A stretch of 64,000 nt of DNA from an uncultured Prevotella sp. (GTDB lineage Bacteria > Bacteroidota > Bacteroidia > Bacteroidales > Bacteroidaceae). The notes beneath the pieces are model-generated. The model did no database searches and had not been told where the DNA came from. It saw nothing but the letters and a program-made list of their open reading frames with translations. The position numbers and the translations under genes were made by a program. Shown piece after piece: positions 27,274-32,972 of the stretch (positions are counted from its first letter, which is position 1; each line of letters opens with the position of its first letter). The stretch covers positions 4,326 to 68,325 of the forward strand of contig CALFUF010000049.1 in NCBI GenBank assembly GCA_937916405.1, written 5' to 3'.

Positions 27274-28212
27274 CTGTTCCGTAAACTTCGATATGTTCAC
27301 TATCAAGTCGTCTGGTGAGATGGTGAAGGTATAAGTATAGCTATAACCAGGCTCCCAATCAGTGGGGACGGTGGTGGTCAGCGTATGCTCCACAGAGGTG
27401 TCCCCCCAGTCATTCCAACTGGCATTGACCTCTATCTCTCCAGCCCATGACTGGGGGATGACAAGGTAGTAGGTAGGTGACGCTGCACCATTTACGTCAA
27501 GTGAAGTGACCGTAAGGTCAGTATTGTCACCTGTGGTTGTCCATTGGGGCGATGCCGCCTCACTGTATGAGCCATTGTTCTTGATATTCTTGAACTTGAT
27601 GGAATAGGAAGTAATGGCTGAATGGTCATAATTAGCCCATTGCATATTGATGCGGGCAAAGGGGTGTTGGAAATTCAGTGTTACACCTGTAGTACCCTGA
27701 TTTGCTTTGTTCTGTCCTGTCTTAACAGCATATATGAACTCTGTCGCAGTAGTCATGACAAGATTGGTGCATGTAAACGCCACGTTATGGTCTGCTGTAT
27801 AGGTTGGACCTGTTATATACTCTGGTGTCGTTGCCGGCATATACGCAAAGAAGTCGAGGTTTCCTGTTGCGGGCCAGTAGTGCTTACCGTCGCTCCATTC
27901 CCATTTATCGTTTTCCCAGTTAACGGTCGTTGGACTGATGTATGCCGTAGTGGTGTTTTCTGTATATACGCCACAGGTGAACGAGCCTTCTGTCTGTAGT
28001 GAAGTGGCATTATCAAACGTGGTGGCTCGCATACCCTCCATGAAGTTCCATGCCGTAGCATTGAGCTTGATCTCTTCCTTCTCGTCGGTAGGGACGGGAG
28101 AAACGGGAGGGTCTGAAGGGTCGTCACTGCCACTGGAACATGCCGTCAACAGGCATGTTAATGCCAGCAGAAAGTATCCGATATATCTATTTCGTTTCAT
28201 TTTATGTTTCAT
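27268..28212 (-). CDS. Fimbrillin-like lipoprotein (Mfa_like_1 type)
   Basis: 314 residues from the ATG at 28210-28212; a start at 28200 is also possible. The Met codon at 28219-28221 overlaps the -7 promoter box and cannot be used. Lipoprotein signal: YIGYFLLALTCLLTAC with the lipid cysteine at about residue 25, then a Ser/Asp/Pro-rich linker. The body shows the Mfa_like_1 pattern: NFMEGMRATTFDNATSLQ, FTCGVYTEN, YISPTTVNWENDKWEWSDGK, HYWPATGNLDFFAYMP, then a beta-rich C-terminal domain. Probably a pilus subunit or surface lipoprotein anchored through the outer membrane. It is the first of a three-gene minus-strand run (lipoprotein, ATPase, giant). Its promoter is one copy of the 53-bp repeat. 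Confidence 0.85.
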   Translation of the reverse strand: MKHKMKRNRYIGYFLLALTCLLTACSSGSDDPSDPPVSPVPTDEKEEIKLNATAWNFMEGMRATTFDNATSLQTEGSFTCGVYTENTTTAYISPTTVNWENDKWEWSDGKHYWPATGNLDFFAYMPATTPEYITGPTYTADHNVAFTCTNLVMTTATEFIYAVKTGQNKANQGTTGVTLNFQHPFARINMQWANYDHSAITSYSIKFKNIKNNGSYSEAASPQWTTTGDNTDLTVTSLDVNGAASPTYYLVIPQSWAGEIEVNASWNDWGDTSVEHTLTTTVPTDWEPGYSYTYTFTISPDDLIVNISKFTEQW

Positions 28213-28217
28213 AAAAT

Positions 28218-28270
28218 GCAAAAGTAAGGATTTTTAGGGAAAACACCAAACTTTTCCCCAATTTTATTCC
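28218..28270 (-). promoter_or_regulatory. 53-bp promoter repeat, copy 1 (fimbrillin-like gene)
   Basis: Contains, on the minus strand, TTTG at 28247-28250, a 20-base spacer and TACTTTTG at 28219-28226. The full 53 bp is identical to 28840-28892. Its right end supplies the first base (28270) of the toxin stop codon. Confidence 0.85.
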
Positions 28271-28566
28271 TATCCGTGCATGTTCTGAGCATGGCAGGCA
28301 TCATGTATAATGATAGTGCTTCCATCTATAGAATATGCGAAATACCAATTACCTGCATGAGCCATAAACCATTTTTGCCATCGCTCAACAGTTGGTCTTC
28401 TACGCTGAAAAGTCACCTCAATGCCATAGATATTGTCAACAGTGTTGTTCACATATCTGAGCATGTCGTCATAAGAATATGTATTGGGATATTTCAAGCA
28501 CACATTTCTGTAGAATGAACGTACTTTCCTGACGGCAAGAGGTTTGATAATATACTTATATTGCAT
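28270..28566 (-). CDS. RelE/ParE-like toxin of a candidate type II TA pair
   Basis: 98 residues, MQYKYIIKPLAVRKVRSFYR. The C-terminal half has the RelE/ParE strand pattern, with NWYFAYSIDGSTIIIHDACH followed by AQNM, as in Bacteroidales plasmid-stabilisation toxins (SIDGDTIIIHD is a common form). The middle (VTFQRRRPTVERWQKWFMAH) is basic. It overlaps the upstream antitoxin-like gene by 11 bases, typical of TA operons. Toxin activity is inferred from fold pattern and context, not from a catalytic residue I can name with certainty. Confidence 0.7.
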   Translation of the reverse strand: MQYKYIIKPLAVRKVRSFYRNVCLKYPNTYSYDDMLRYVNNTVDNIYGIEVTFQRRRPTVERWQKWFMAHAGNWYFAYSIDGSTIIIHDACHAQNMHG

Positions 28567-28813
28567 CTTTTACACCATAAATTTCCTTGAGGTCACCAAT
28601 TAGCAACATCCTCAATTCCTCTGGTGTGTAATTCTCTTTTTCAAGAGGCATCTCCATCTCGTCAATCTCAAATAAAGAATTGTCAGAATAGTCAATGTCC
28701 ATCTCCTCTGGAGCATTCAGTTGCTCAAACAGCCCAGTACGAAGCAGAGCAGCCAATTTCTCGGCAGCAACTTTATTGTTTTCGTTATAAGATAAAGTAA
28801 CTACACACATCAT
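28556..28813 (-). CDS. Antitoxin-like small acidic protein
   Basis: 85 residues (ATG at 28811-28813 or the next codon). A short N-terminal beta/alpha segment (CVVTLSYNENNKVAAEKLAA) is followed by a strongly acidic part (APEEMDIDYSDNSLFEIDEM) and an end (YTPEELRMLLIGDLKEIYGV) suited to binding a basic toxin. It is the first gene of the pair, 27 bases from the -7 box of the duplicated promoter. I do not recognise a DNA-binding motif with confidence. The pair lies exactly between the two 53-bp promoter copies. Confidence 0.65.
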   Translation of the reverse strand: MMCVVTLSYNENNKVAAEKLAALLRTGLFEQLNAPEEMDIDYSDNSLFEIDEMEMPLEKENYTPEELRMLLIGDLKEIYGVKDAI

Positions 28814-28839
28814 CTCTCCCTTTTAAATGATTGCATTTG

Positions 28840-28892
28840 CAAAAGTAAGGATTTTTAGGGAAAACACCAAACTTTTCCCCAATTTTATTCCA
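28840..28892 (-). promoter_or_regulatory. 53-bp promoter repeat, copy 2 (TA-like pair)
   Basis: Identical over 53 bases to 28218-28270; -7 box TACTTTTG at 28841-28848, -33 box TTTG at 28869-28872 on the minus strand. Drives the antitoxin/toxin-like pair. Confidence 0.85.
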
Positions 28893-28914
28893 AAACACAG
28901 ATCAGCAAAAAGCC

Positions 28915-29086
28915 CTTACACTTACAGTACTTACAGTTACATTTTTAGTGAAAATCGCAGGGTATTACGTTATACTATATATATAATATATATATTATAT
29001 ATATAGTATATATTTATACGTAATTTATGCGCGTTTTTGTTTTTCTCTTTATTGCAAACTTTAACTGTAAGAACTGTAAGTGTAAG
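28915..29086. repeat. Large inverted repeat around a perfect 40-bp A/T palindrome
   Basis: The outer arms at 28915-28939 (CTTACACTTACAGT...) and 29062-29086 are inverted copies of 25 bases with one mismatch. The centre 28971-29010 is a perfect 40-base palindrome of T and A with two C and two G, and short TTACG/CGTAA flanks surround it. No coding potential. It could extrude a cruciform or form a long hairpin transcript. Confidence 0.75.
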
Positions 29087-29125
29087 ACACTCAACTTCCG
29101 CAAGCTTTTGCTTGCTACAGTTAAA

Positions 29126-29197
29126 GAGGTGAGTGGTGAGAGGTGAGTGGTGAGAGGTGAGAGGTGAGAGGTGAGTGGTAAGAGGTAAGAGGTGAGA
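29126..29197. repeat. GAGGTGA heptamer array, about ten units
   Basis: GAGGTGA, GTGGTGA and GTGGTAA units in a strict 7-bp register. On the complementary strand the array is open in all three frames (SPLTSHL), which creates false reading frames. Confidence 0.85.
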
Positions 29198-29250
29198 GAT
29201 ATGATGGTAAATCAAGTAATGAGTGAGCAAATAATCAAAAGAAGAGGTAA

Positions 29251-29283
29251 TCTCTCACCTCTCACCTCTTACCTCTCACCTCT
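29251..29283. repeat. Inverted heptamer array (CTCTCAC / CTCTTAC)
   Basis: Five units of the same family in the opposite orientation to the arrays on either side, so the two could pair as a long stem. Confidence 0.8.
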
Positions 29284-29311
29284 GAAGATTGAGAATGCGA
29301 AACTTGAAGAT

Positions 29312-29402
29312 AGGACTTTACGTCGCTTCCGATAAAGGTTTAGGGGGTAAAAGTCTTATCCTTTAGGGGGTATAACCTTTATCGAAAGCGATGTAAAGTC
29401 CT
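29312..29402. repeat. 29-bp-arm hairpin with two TTTAGGGGGTA repeats in the loop
   Basis: The left arm 29312-29340 (AGGACTTTACGTCGCTTCCG...) and right arm 29374-29402 are inverted copies with two mismatches. The 33-base loop region carries TTTAGGGGGTA twice (the first begins in the left arm). It is not followed by a U-tract, so it is more like a mobile or regulatory structure than a terminator. Confidence 0.75.
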
Positions 29403-29426
29403 ATGGAAAGCGAGGTGAAACTATAA

Positions 29427-29589
29427 GAGGTGAGAGGTGAGAGGTGAGAGGTGAGTGGTGAGAGGTGAGAGGTGAGAGGTAAGGGATGAGAGGTGAGAGG
29501 TAAGGGATAAGAGGTGAGAGGTGAGTGGTAAGAGGTGAGAGGTGAGAGGTGTGTGGTGAGTGGTGAGAGGTGAGAGGTAAGAGGTGAGG
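29427..29589. repeat. GAGGTGA heptamer array, about 23 units
   Basis: The longest array in the window, 163 bases of GAGGTGA and one- or two-base variants. It ends 80 bases before the promoter of the HU gene. Confidence 0.9.
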
Positions 29590-29669
29590 GAAATGTTAAA
29601 ATGAAAATTTGGGGAATCAAAAGTGTAAATTTCGGGTGCCGATTTCATGGTCACCTCGACAAGAATGAC

Positions 29670-29677
29670 TATCTTTG
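29670..29677 (+). promoter_or_regulatory. -7 box of the HU/smalltalk operon
   Basis: TATCTTTG followed by CA, 76 bases before the ATG at 29753. I do not see a good TTTG at the -33 position. Confidence 0.5.
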
Positions 29678-29752
29678 CAGTGTCAATCAGAAGTTGCAAC
29701 AACGAAAGACACACAATCAATCAAAATCATTAAACCTTAAAAATTTAAAACT

Positions 29753-30244
29753 ATGAGTCAGAAATTTATTAAAGTACAGAACAAGAACCTGCGATCTAAC
29801 GCCTTTGGAAAGTGGTATGCCCAGGCAGTCTATGACAAGAAATTCGTGGAGACGAAGCAACTTGCCGAGTTTATCCAAACCCAGGCAAGCGTGAAGCGAA
29901 GCGACATCATCGCCGTGCTGGACGAGCTGGGCGCAGCCATGAAGCACTTCTTCGAGATGGGACAGAAAGTCCGTCTGGACGGCATCGGTATCTTCCGTGT
30001 CGGTTTCTCCAGCATCGGTGTCAGCAAGCCGGAGGATGTGGGTGCGCAGAACATCACCACCCGTCGTGTGATCTTCATCCCGGAGACTACCCGTATCGTG
30101 ACTGGACAGAGTCAGCGTTCCAACGGTACCATCGCCCAGAAGTATGCCAATGCCAAGATGCTCGTGAAGGACGTGACCTTCGAGGAGACGCATGAGAATG
30201 CGGTGGCTGTAGAGAACACGAACGCACAGGAAGGAGGTGAGTGA
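29753..30244 (+). CDS. HU-HIG family DNA-binding protein
   Basis: 163 residues, longer than classical HU (about 90) because of N- and C-terminal extensions, as in the Bacteroidales HU-HIG family. The helical dimer part is FGKWYAQAVYDKKFVETKQL to KRSDIIAVLDELGAAMKHFF. The DNA-binding beta arm region is GQKVRLDGIGIFRVGFSSIG to NITTRRVIFIPETTR. The C-terminal 30 residues (FEETHENAVAVENTNAQEGG) are acidic and disordered. Cytoplasmic, nucleoid-associated. Its TGA overlaps the ATG of the smalltalk gene by one base, as is usual for this pair. Confidence 0.92.
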   Translation: MSQKFIKVQNKNLRSNAFGKWYAQAVYDKKFVETKQLAEFIQTQASVKRSDIIAVLDELGAAMKHFFEMGQKVRLDGIGIFRVGFSSIGVSKPEDVGAQNITTRRVIFIPETTRIVTGQSQRSNGTIAQKYANAKMLVKDVTFEETHENAVAVENTNAQEGGE

Positions 30245-30336
30245 TGAAGAAAGAGACTTGGAAAATGGTGATTCAGCTCGTAGTGAGTATCCTCACCGCC
30301 ATCGCCACCACCTTAGGTGTTACCTCGTGCATGTAA
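30244..30336 (+). CDS. Smalltalk micro-protein
   Basis: 30 residues, MKKETWKMVIQLVVSILTAI then ATTLGVTSCM. A lysine-rich start, one membrane helix and a small-residue/cysteine end match the Bacteroidales 'smalltalk' family, which is normally encoded directly after HU-HIG genes. Its start overlaps the HU stop (TGATG), so the two are translationally coupled. Role unknown. In many genomes an N-acetylmuramoyl-L-alanine amidase follows; here a terminator follows instead. Confidence 0.85.
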   Translation: MKKETWKMVIQLVVSILTAIATTLGVTSCM

Positions 30337-30363
30337 AGACGCTCCTGTCATGTGAAATGAAGA

Positions 30364-30397
30364 GAGGGTGTGCCTATTTTGACACACCCTCACCTTT
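30364..30397 (+). terminator. Rho-independent terminator of the HU/smalltalk operon
   Basis: GAGGGTGTG (30364-30372) and CACACCCTC (30383-30391) form a nine-pair stem with a 10-base loop, then ACCTTTTTA. Confidence 0.9.
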
Positions 30398-30426
30398 TTA
30401 TGGGTTTCTTTTCTTAAAGTTCTCTA

Positions 30427-30582
30427 TTACAAAGCATTCTCTGGGTCTGCCTCTATATCGTCGTAGACTTGCTGGGTGCCAGTCTAGCCGCTCTGGATGC
30501 CCGTGTCAGAATTGACCAGCAGCAGACGGCTCTTCATGGCATGGGTCTTCACGCTGGGGATGATATACTCTTTCTTATCCAT
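30427..30582 (-). pseudogene. Small Prevotella-type peptide gene with an in-frame amber stop
   Basis: ATG at 30580-30582 follows a strong TAGGAGGA ribosome binding site (unusual here) and encodes MDKKEYIIPSVKTHAMKSRL to IQSG, 32 residues, then TAG at 30484-30486. The same frame goes on for 18 further codons (TGTQQVYDDIEADPENAL) to TAA at 30427-30429. Both parts resemble one family of small Prevotella proteins (xxIPxxxxxxM... DxxxDPENAL-type acidic ends). It is either a 32-residue product with a recently cut tail or a read-through product. It lies in the gap between the smalltalk gene and the PIN gene. Confidence 0.55.
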
Positions 30583-30670
30583 CTTTGTGTCCTCCTACCT
30601 TATTGTTTCTTCATCATTGTTTTTGTTTTAAGTTATCTTCCAGCCCATAGGCAACTGCGGTTTTAAGGGT

Positions 30671-31093
30671 TCAACAATGATATTTCTTTCGCATCATGTC
30701 GGCAAATGCATCCAACCCAACAATTCGGAATTGCGGGAATGCCGATTGGGCTGCATCGTCGAAATGCTTATCGTCAGTTACGATGAAATCTGCATGATTC
30801 ACAAAGGCACAATCTACAAATTTGTTGTCATCATCATCTTGCTTGACTATGCCAAGGCGAAAGTATGGATCTTTTCGTTCCACATTACGAGAACGGGATA
30901 TTACCTTCAGAAACAAATCTGCTGCGGTTGGTGATGCCTTCTCACGTAAGATTTCTTCATATTCAAAAAGTATTTCCGTTGATACACACAGCACATAATG
31001 CCCCTTGAGAAACTCTCCGAACAGAAAATGATACTGACTCCGGGCTCCCAAAATCTGCAAAAGGCTGTTGGTATCAAGTACAATACGAGGCAT
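30671..31093 (-). CDS. PIN-domain RNase, VapC-like toxin
   Basis: About 140 residues from the ATG at 31091-31093 (MPRIVLDTNSLLQILG; an ATG four codons earlier is possible). The acidic PIN active site is present: D of LDTN (about 6), E of FEYEEIL (about 46), D of DDDDNKFVDCA (about 90-97) and the FIVTDDKHF aspartates (about 105-110). It matches the COG1569 / TIGR00305 'putative toxin-antitoxin PIN' family, probably a magnesium-dependent RNase. It is encoded 21 bases after a small helical protein that would be the antitoxin. Confidence 0.8.
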   Translation of the reverse strand: MPRIVLDTNSLLQILGARSQYHFLFGEFLKGHYVLCVSTEILFEYEEILREKASPTAADLFLKVISRSRNVERKDPYFRLGIVKQDDDDNKFVDCAFVNHADFIVTDDKHFDDAAQSAFPQFRIVGLDAFADMMRKKYHC

Positions 31094-31114
31094 GAAATGG
31101 TTCATTCAATACTG

Positions 31115-31336
31115 TTATTGACGATAAGGAGTACGTAGGTGTTCACCGTGCAGTTTATCAAGTGCTTGTTGGTCAAGTGTACCATTGTCCCACAGACGCT
31201 GCATCTCTGCCTCAAGCCTGGAAGCATAGAAATTACGCAACACGTCCATCAGCGCGTTCAGTTCCTGCTCGTCCTGTGCCCCTGCAAACGATTCCAAAAT
31301 CATCATTTGCGTCTCGTTCATCGTATTGATTTGCAT
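31115..31336 (-). CDS. Antitoxin-like partner of the PIN-domain toxin
   Basis: 73 residues from the ATG at 31334-31336 (MQINTMNETQMMILESFAGA). I prefer this to an upstream Met at 31417, because the -7 box (31363-31370) lies inside the longer version. Mostly helical: DEQELNALMDVLRNFYASRL then EAEMQRLWDNGTLDQQALDK. Bacteroidales COG1569 PIN toxins usually have such a partner of about 70-80 residues. Role inferred from position. Confidence 0.7.
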   Translation of the reverse strand: MQINTMNETQMMILESFAGAQDEQELNALMDVLRNFYASRLEAEMQRLWDNGTLDQQALDKLHGEHLRTPYRQ

Positions 31337-31362
31337 AATCCAGTCTTTTTCGTTTTCGTCGG

Positions 31363-31393
31363 CAAAGATACAAAAAAATTCCGCAACTCCAAA
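31363..31393 (-). promoter_or_regulatory. Promoter of the PIN toxin/antitoxin pair
   Basis: Minus strand: TTTG at 31390-31393, 19-base spacer, TATCTTTG at 31363-31370. Confidence 0.65.
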
Positions 31394-31490
31394 AGGAATC
31401 ACGGAATTTTGCAACAATGGTTAATTACCCCTCCTAAAGAGAGCGTTTGTAGGCATTATGTGATGAGGATAAAAGATTCTATGCTTGATA

Positions 31491-31522
31491 TTTGGTAATT
31501 TAGCAGAAAAAGTGTATTTTTG
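31491..31522 (+). promoter_or_regulatory. Promoter of the ATPase gene at 31566
   Basis: TTTG at 31491-31494, 20-base spacer, TATTTTTG at 31515-31522. Confidence 0.65.
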
Positions 31523-31565
31523 TGGCAAAAATCTGTGATAGTTCACAAAAAAAATCCATAAAAGC

Positions 31566-32816
31566 ATGATTTTCGAACGTCAAAAGTATCTGCAAGAACT
31601 CGTATCTTCCGAAGGTAATGGGATGATTAAAATTGTGACAGGCATCCGTCGCTGCGGCAAGTCATTCTTACTCTTCAATCTTTTTCACGATTATCTATTG
31701 AAGCGTGGTGTGCAGGAAGACCACTTAATTCTAGTGAACCTCGAAGACCGCCGCAACAAGCGGTTGCGTAATCCTGATGTTTTGTTGGAGTATATCGACA
31801 GCCACCTGATTGATGACAATATGTACTATATCATGCTTGATGAGATACAACTGGTAGCGGAGTTTGAAGATGTGCTCAACTCATACCTTAGCATTCCCAA
31901 TGCCGAGGTTTATGTGACGGGGTCCAATGCCAAGTTTCTGTCAAAGGATGTCATCACCGAATTTCGGGGACGTGGCTGGGAGATACGCATACATCCTCTT
32001 AGTTTCGCTGAATACTATGAAGTAGCAGGTGGGGAACTTGCTCAGGCTCTTGAAAACTACTATCTGTATGGTGGGCTGCCCGCCGTTCAGCAATTCGAGT
32101 CTCCAGCACAGAAACAGGACTATCTCCGTGAGATATATGAAACTGTTTATCTAAAAGATGTAATAGAGCGTAACCATCTACGCAGTAGCGACGGATTACG
32201 TGAATTGTTGCGTATCCTTGCATCGGGGATAGGGTCTAGTACCAATGTTAAACGCATTGCTAATACGTTCAAATCGGCTGCAGGTATTGATATCGGCTCA
32301 AACTCGATAGCACGATATCTAGTACACTTGCAAGATGCTTTCTTCATCAACGAGGCTCTTCGTTATGATGTGAAAGGTCGTAAATACATCGGAACAGAGA
32401 CCAAATACTATTTCGAAGATGTTGGAATACGAAATGCCGTATTGGATTTCCGTCAGATAGAGTTTAACCACACGATGGAGAATGTTATCTACAATGAATT
32501 GCGAAGGCTTCACTACAGCGTTGATGTTGGCAGGGTGGAGACATTCAGACTGGACGAGGACGGAAAGCGCATACGTAGCAACCTTGAGATAGACTTTGTT
32601 GTGAACCGCCATGATGAGCGGCTATATATACAGTCGGCTTTCACGCTTCCCGACAGGGAAAAAGAGAATCAGGAGCAAGCATCTTTATTGCAAGTGAACG
32701 ACAATTTCAGAAAAATTATCATTGTTGGCGACCGCTACCATTCTGGCTACAACGAAGATGGTGTTTTCCTTTTGAATATCTACGACTTCCTCTTGCAAAA
32801 AGTGCCATGGAAATGA
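31566..32816 (+). CDS. AAA_14 ATPase with degenerate DUF4143 C-terminus
   Basis: 416 residues. Walker A VTGIRRCGKSFLLFNL (about 24-39), Walker B YYIMLDEIQLVAEFEDVLNS (about 93-112), sensor EVYVTGSNAKFLS. The AAA_14 and DUF4143 parts are in the usual order, with KYYFEDVGIRNAVLDFRQIE in the middle. The nuclease-like core is weaker than in the paralogue at 15494: NLEIDFVVN is followed by LYIQSAF where an E-x-K is expected, so nuclease activity may be lost. It has its own promoter and a terminator after it. Function unproven. Confidence 0.88.
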   Translation: MIFERQKYLQELVSSEGNGMIKIVTGIRRCGKSFLLFNLFHDYLLKRGVQEDHLILVNLEDRRNKRLRNPDVLLEYIDSHLIDDNMYYIMLDEIQLVAEFEDVLNSYLSIPNAEVYVTGSNAKFLSKDVITEFRGRGWEIRIHPLSFAEYYEVAGGELAQALENYYLYGGLPAVQQFESPAQKQDYLREIYETVYLKDVIERNHLRSSDGLRELLRILASGIGSSTNVKRIANTFKSAAGIDIGSNSIARYLVHLQDAFFINEALRYDVKGRKYIGTETKYYFEDVGIRNAVLDFRQIEFNHTMENVIYNELRRLHYSVDVGRVETFRLDEDGKRIRSNLEIDFVVNRHDERLYIQSAFTLPDREKENQEQASLLQVNDNFRKIIIVGDRYHSGYNEDGVFLLNIYDFLLQKVPWK

Positions 32817-32821
32817 AGAGT

Positions 32822-32847
32822 CCTGTTATTTATAACAGGGCTTTTTG
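32822..32847 (+). terminator. Rho-independent terminator after the ATPase gene
   Basis: CCTGTTA-TTTA-TAACAGG stem-loop followed by GCTTTTTG; it separates the ATPase gene from the pilus operon. Confidence 0.85.
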
Positions 32848-32869
32848 TATTAATTAGGTTAAATAAAGT

Positions 32870-32920
32870 TAATTACCCCCCCCTAAAGTAACCACATGTA
32901 GACATTATTATATATCTTTG
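32870..32920 (+). promoter_or_regulatory. Upstream region and -7 box of the type V pilus operon
   Basis: The -7 box TATCTTTG is at 32913-32920. I see no clear TTTG at the usual -33 position. A run of eight C (32876-32883) within TTAATTAC...CTAAAG lies about 30 bases upstream. A related sequence without an uninterrupted C run occurs at 31422-31460 ahead of the previous gene. The leader to the first ATG is about 45-50 bases. Confidence 0.5.
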
Positions 32921-32972
32921 CACTGATTTTTGCAAATACTACAATTAAGAAATTTTAAGTTTCCGACTCCTA

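Larger units (their letters stand above)
29090..29308. repeat. MITE-like element, copy B
   Basis: Starts CTCAACTTCCGCAAGCTTTT and ends GAGAATGCGAAACTTGAA, the same ends, hairpin (GCAAG...CTTGC) and CTACAGTT segment as copy A at 11980-12068. Here the internal heptamer array is longer (GAGGTGA family, 29126-29197), followed by about 50 bases of other sequence and an inverted array (29251-29283). Confidence 0.65.

Noticed and set aside
29126..29589. CRISPR array
   Set aside because: The repeats are 7 bp, contiguous and without unique spacers; no cas genes in the window.
28970..29720. Open reading frames on the minus strand rich in SPLTSHL repeats
   Set aside because: They are produced by the TCACCTC heptamer, which contains no stop in any frame; no start signals, no conserved protein features.
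30484..30486. TAG as pyrrolysine or recoded codon
   Set aside because: No evidence of recoding genes or structure; a simple nonsense change explains it better.
30616..30671. Coding extension of the PIN gene in the +1 frame (IIVEPLKPQLPMGWKIT)
   Set aside because: The PIN domain is already complete at its TGA; the short open tail is not long enough to argue for a frameshift.
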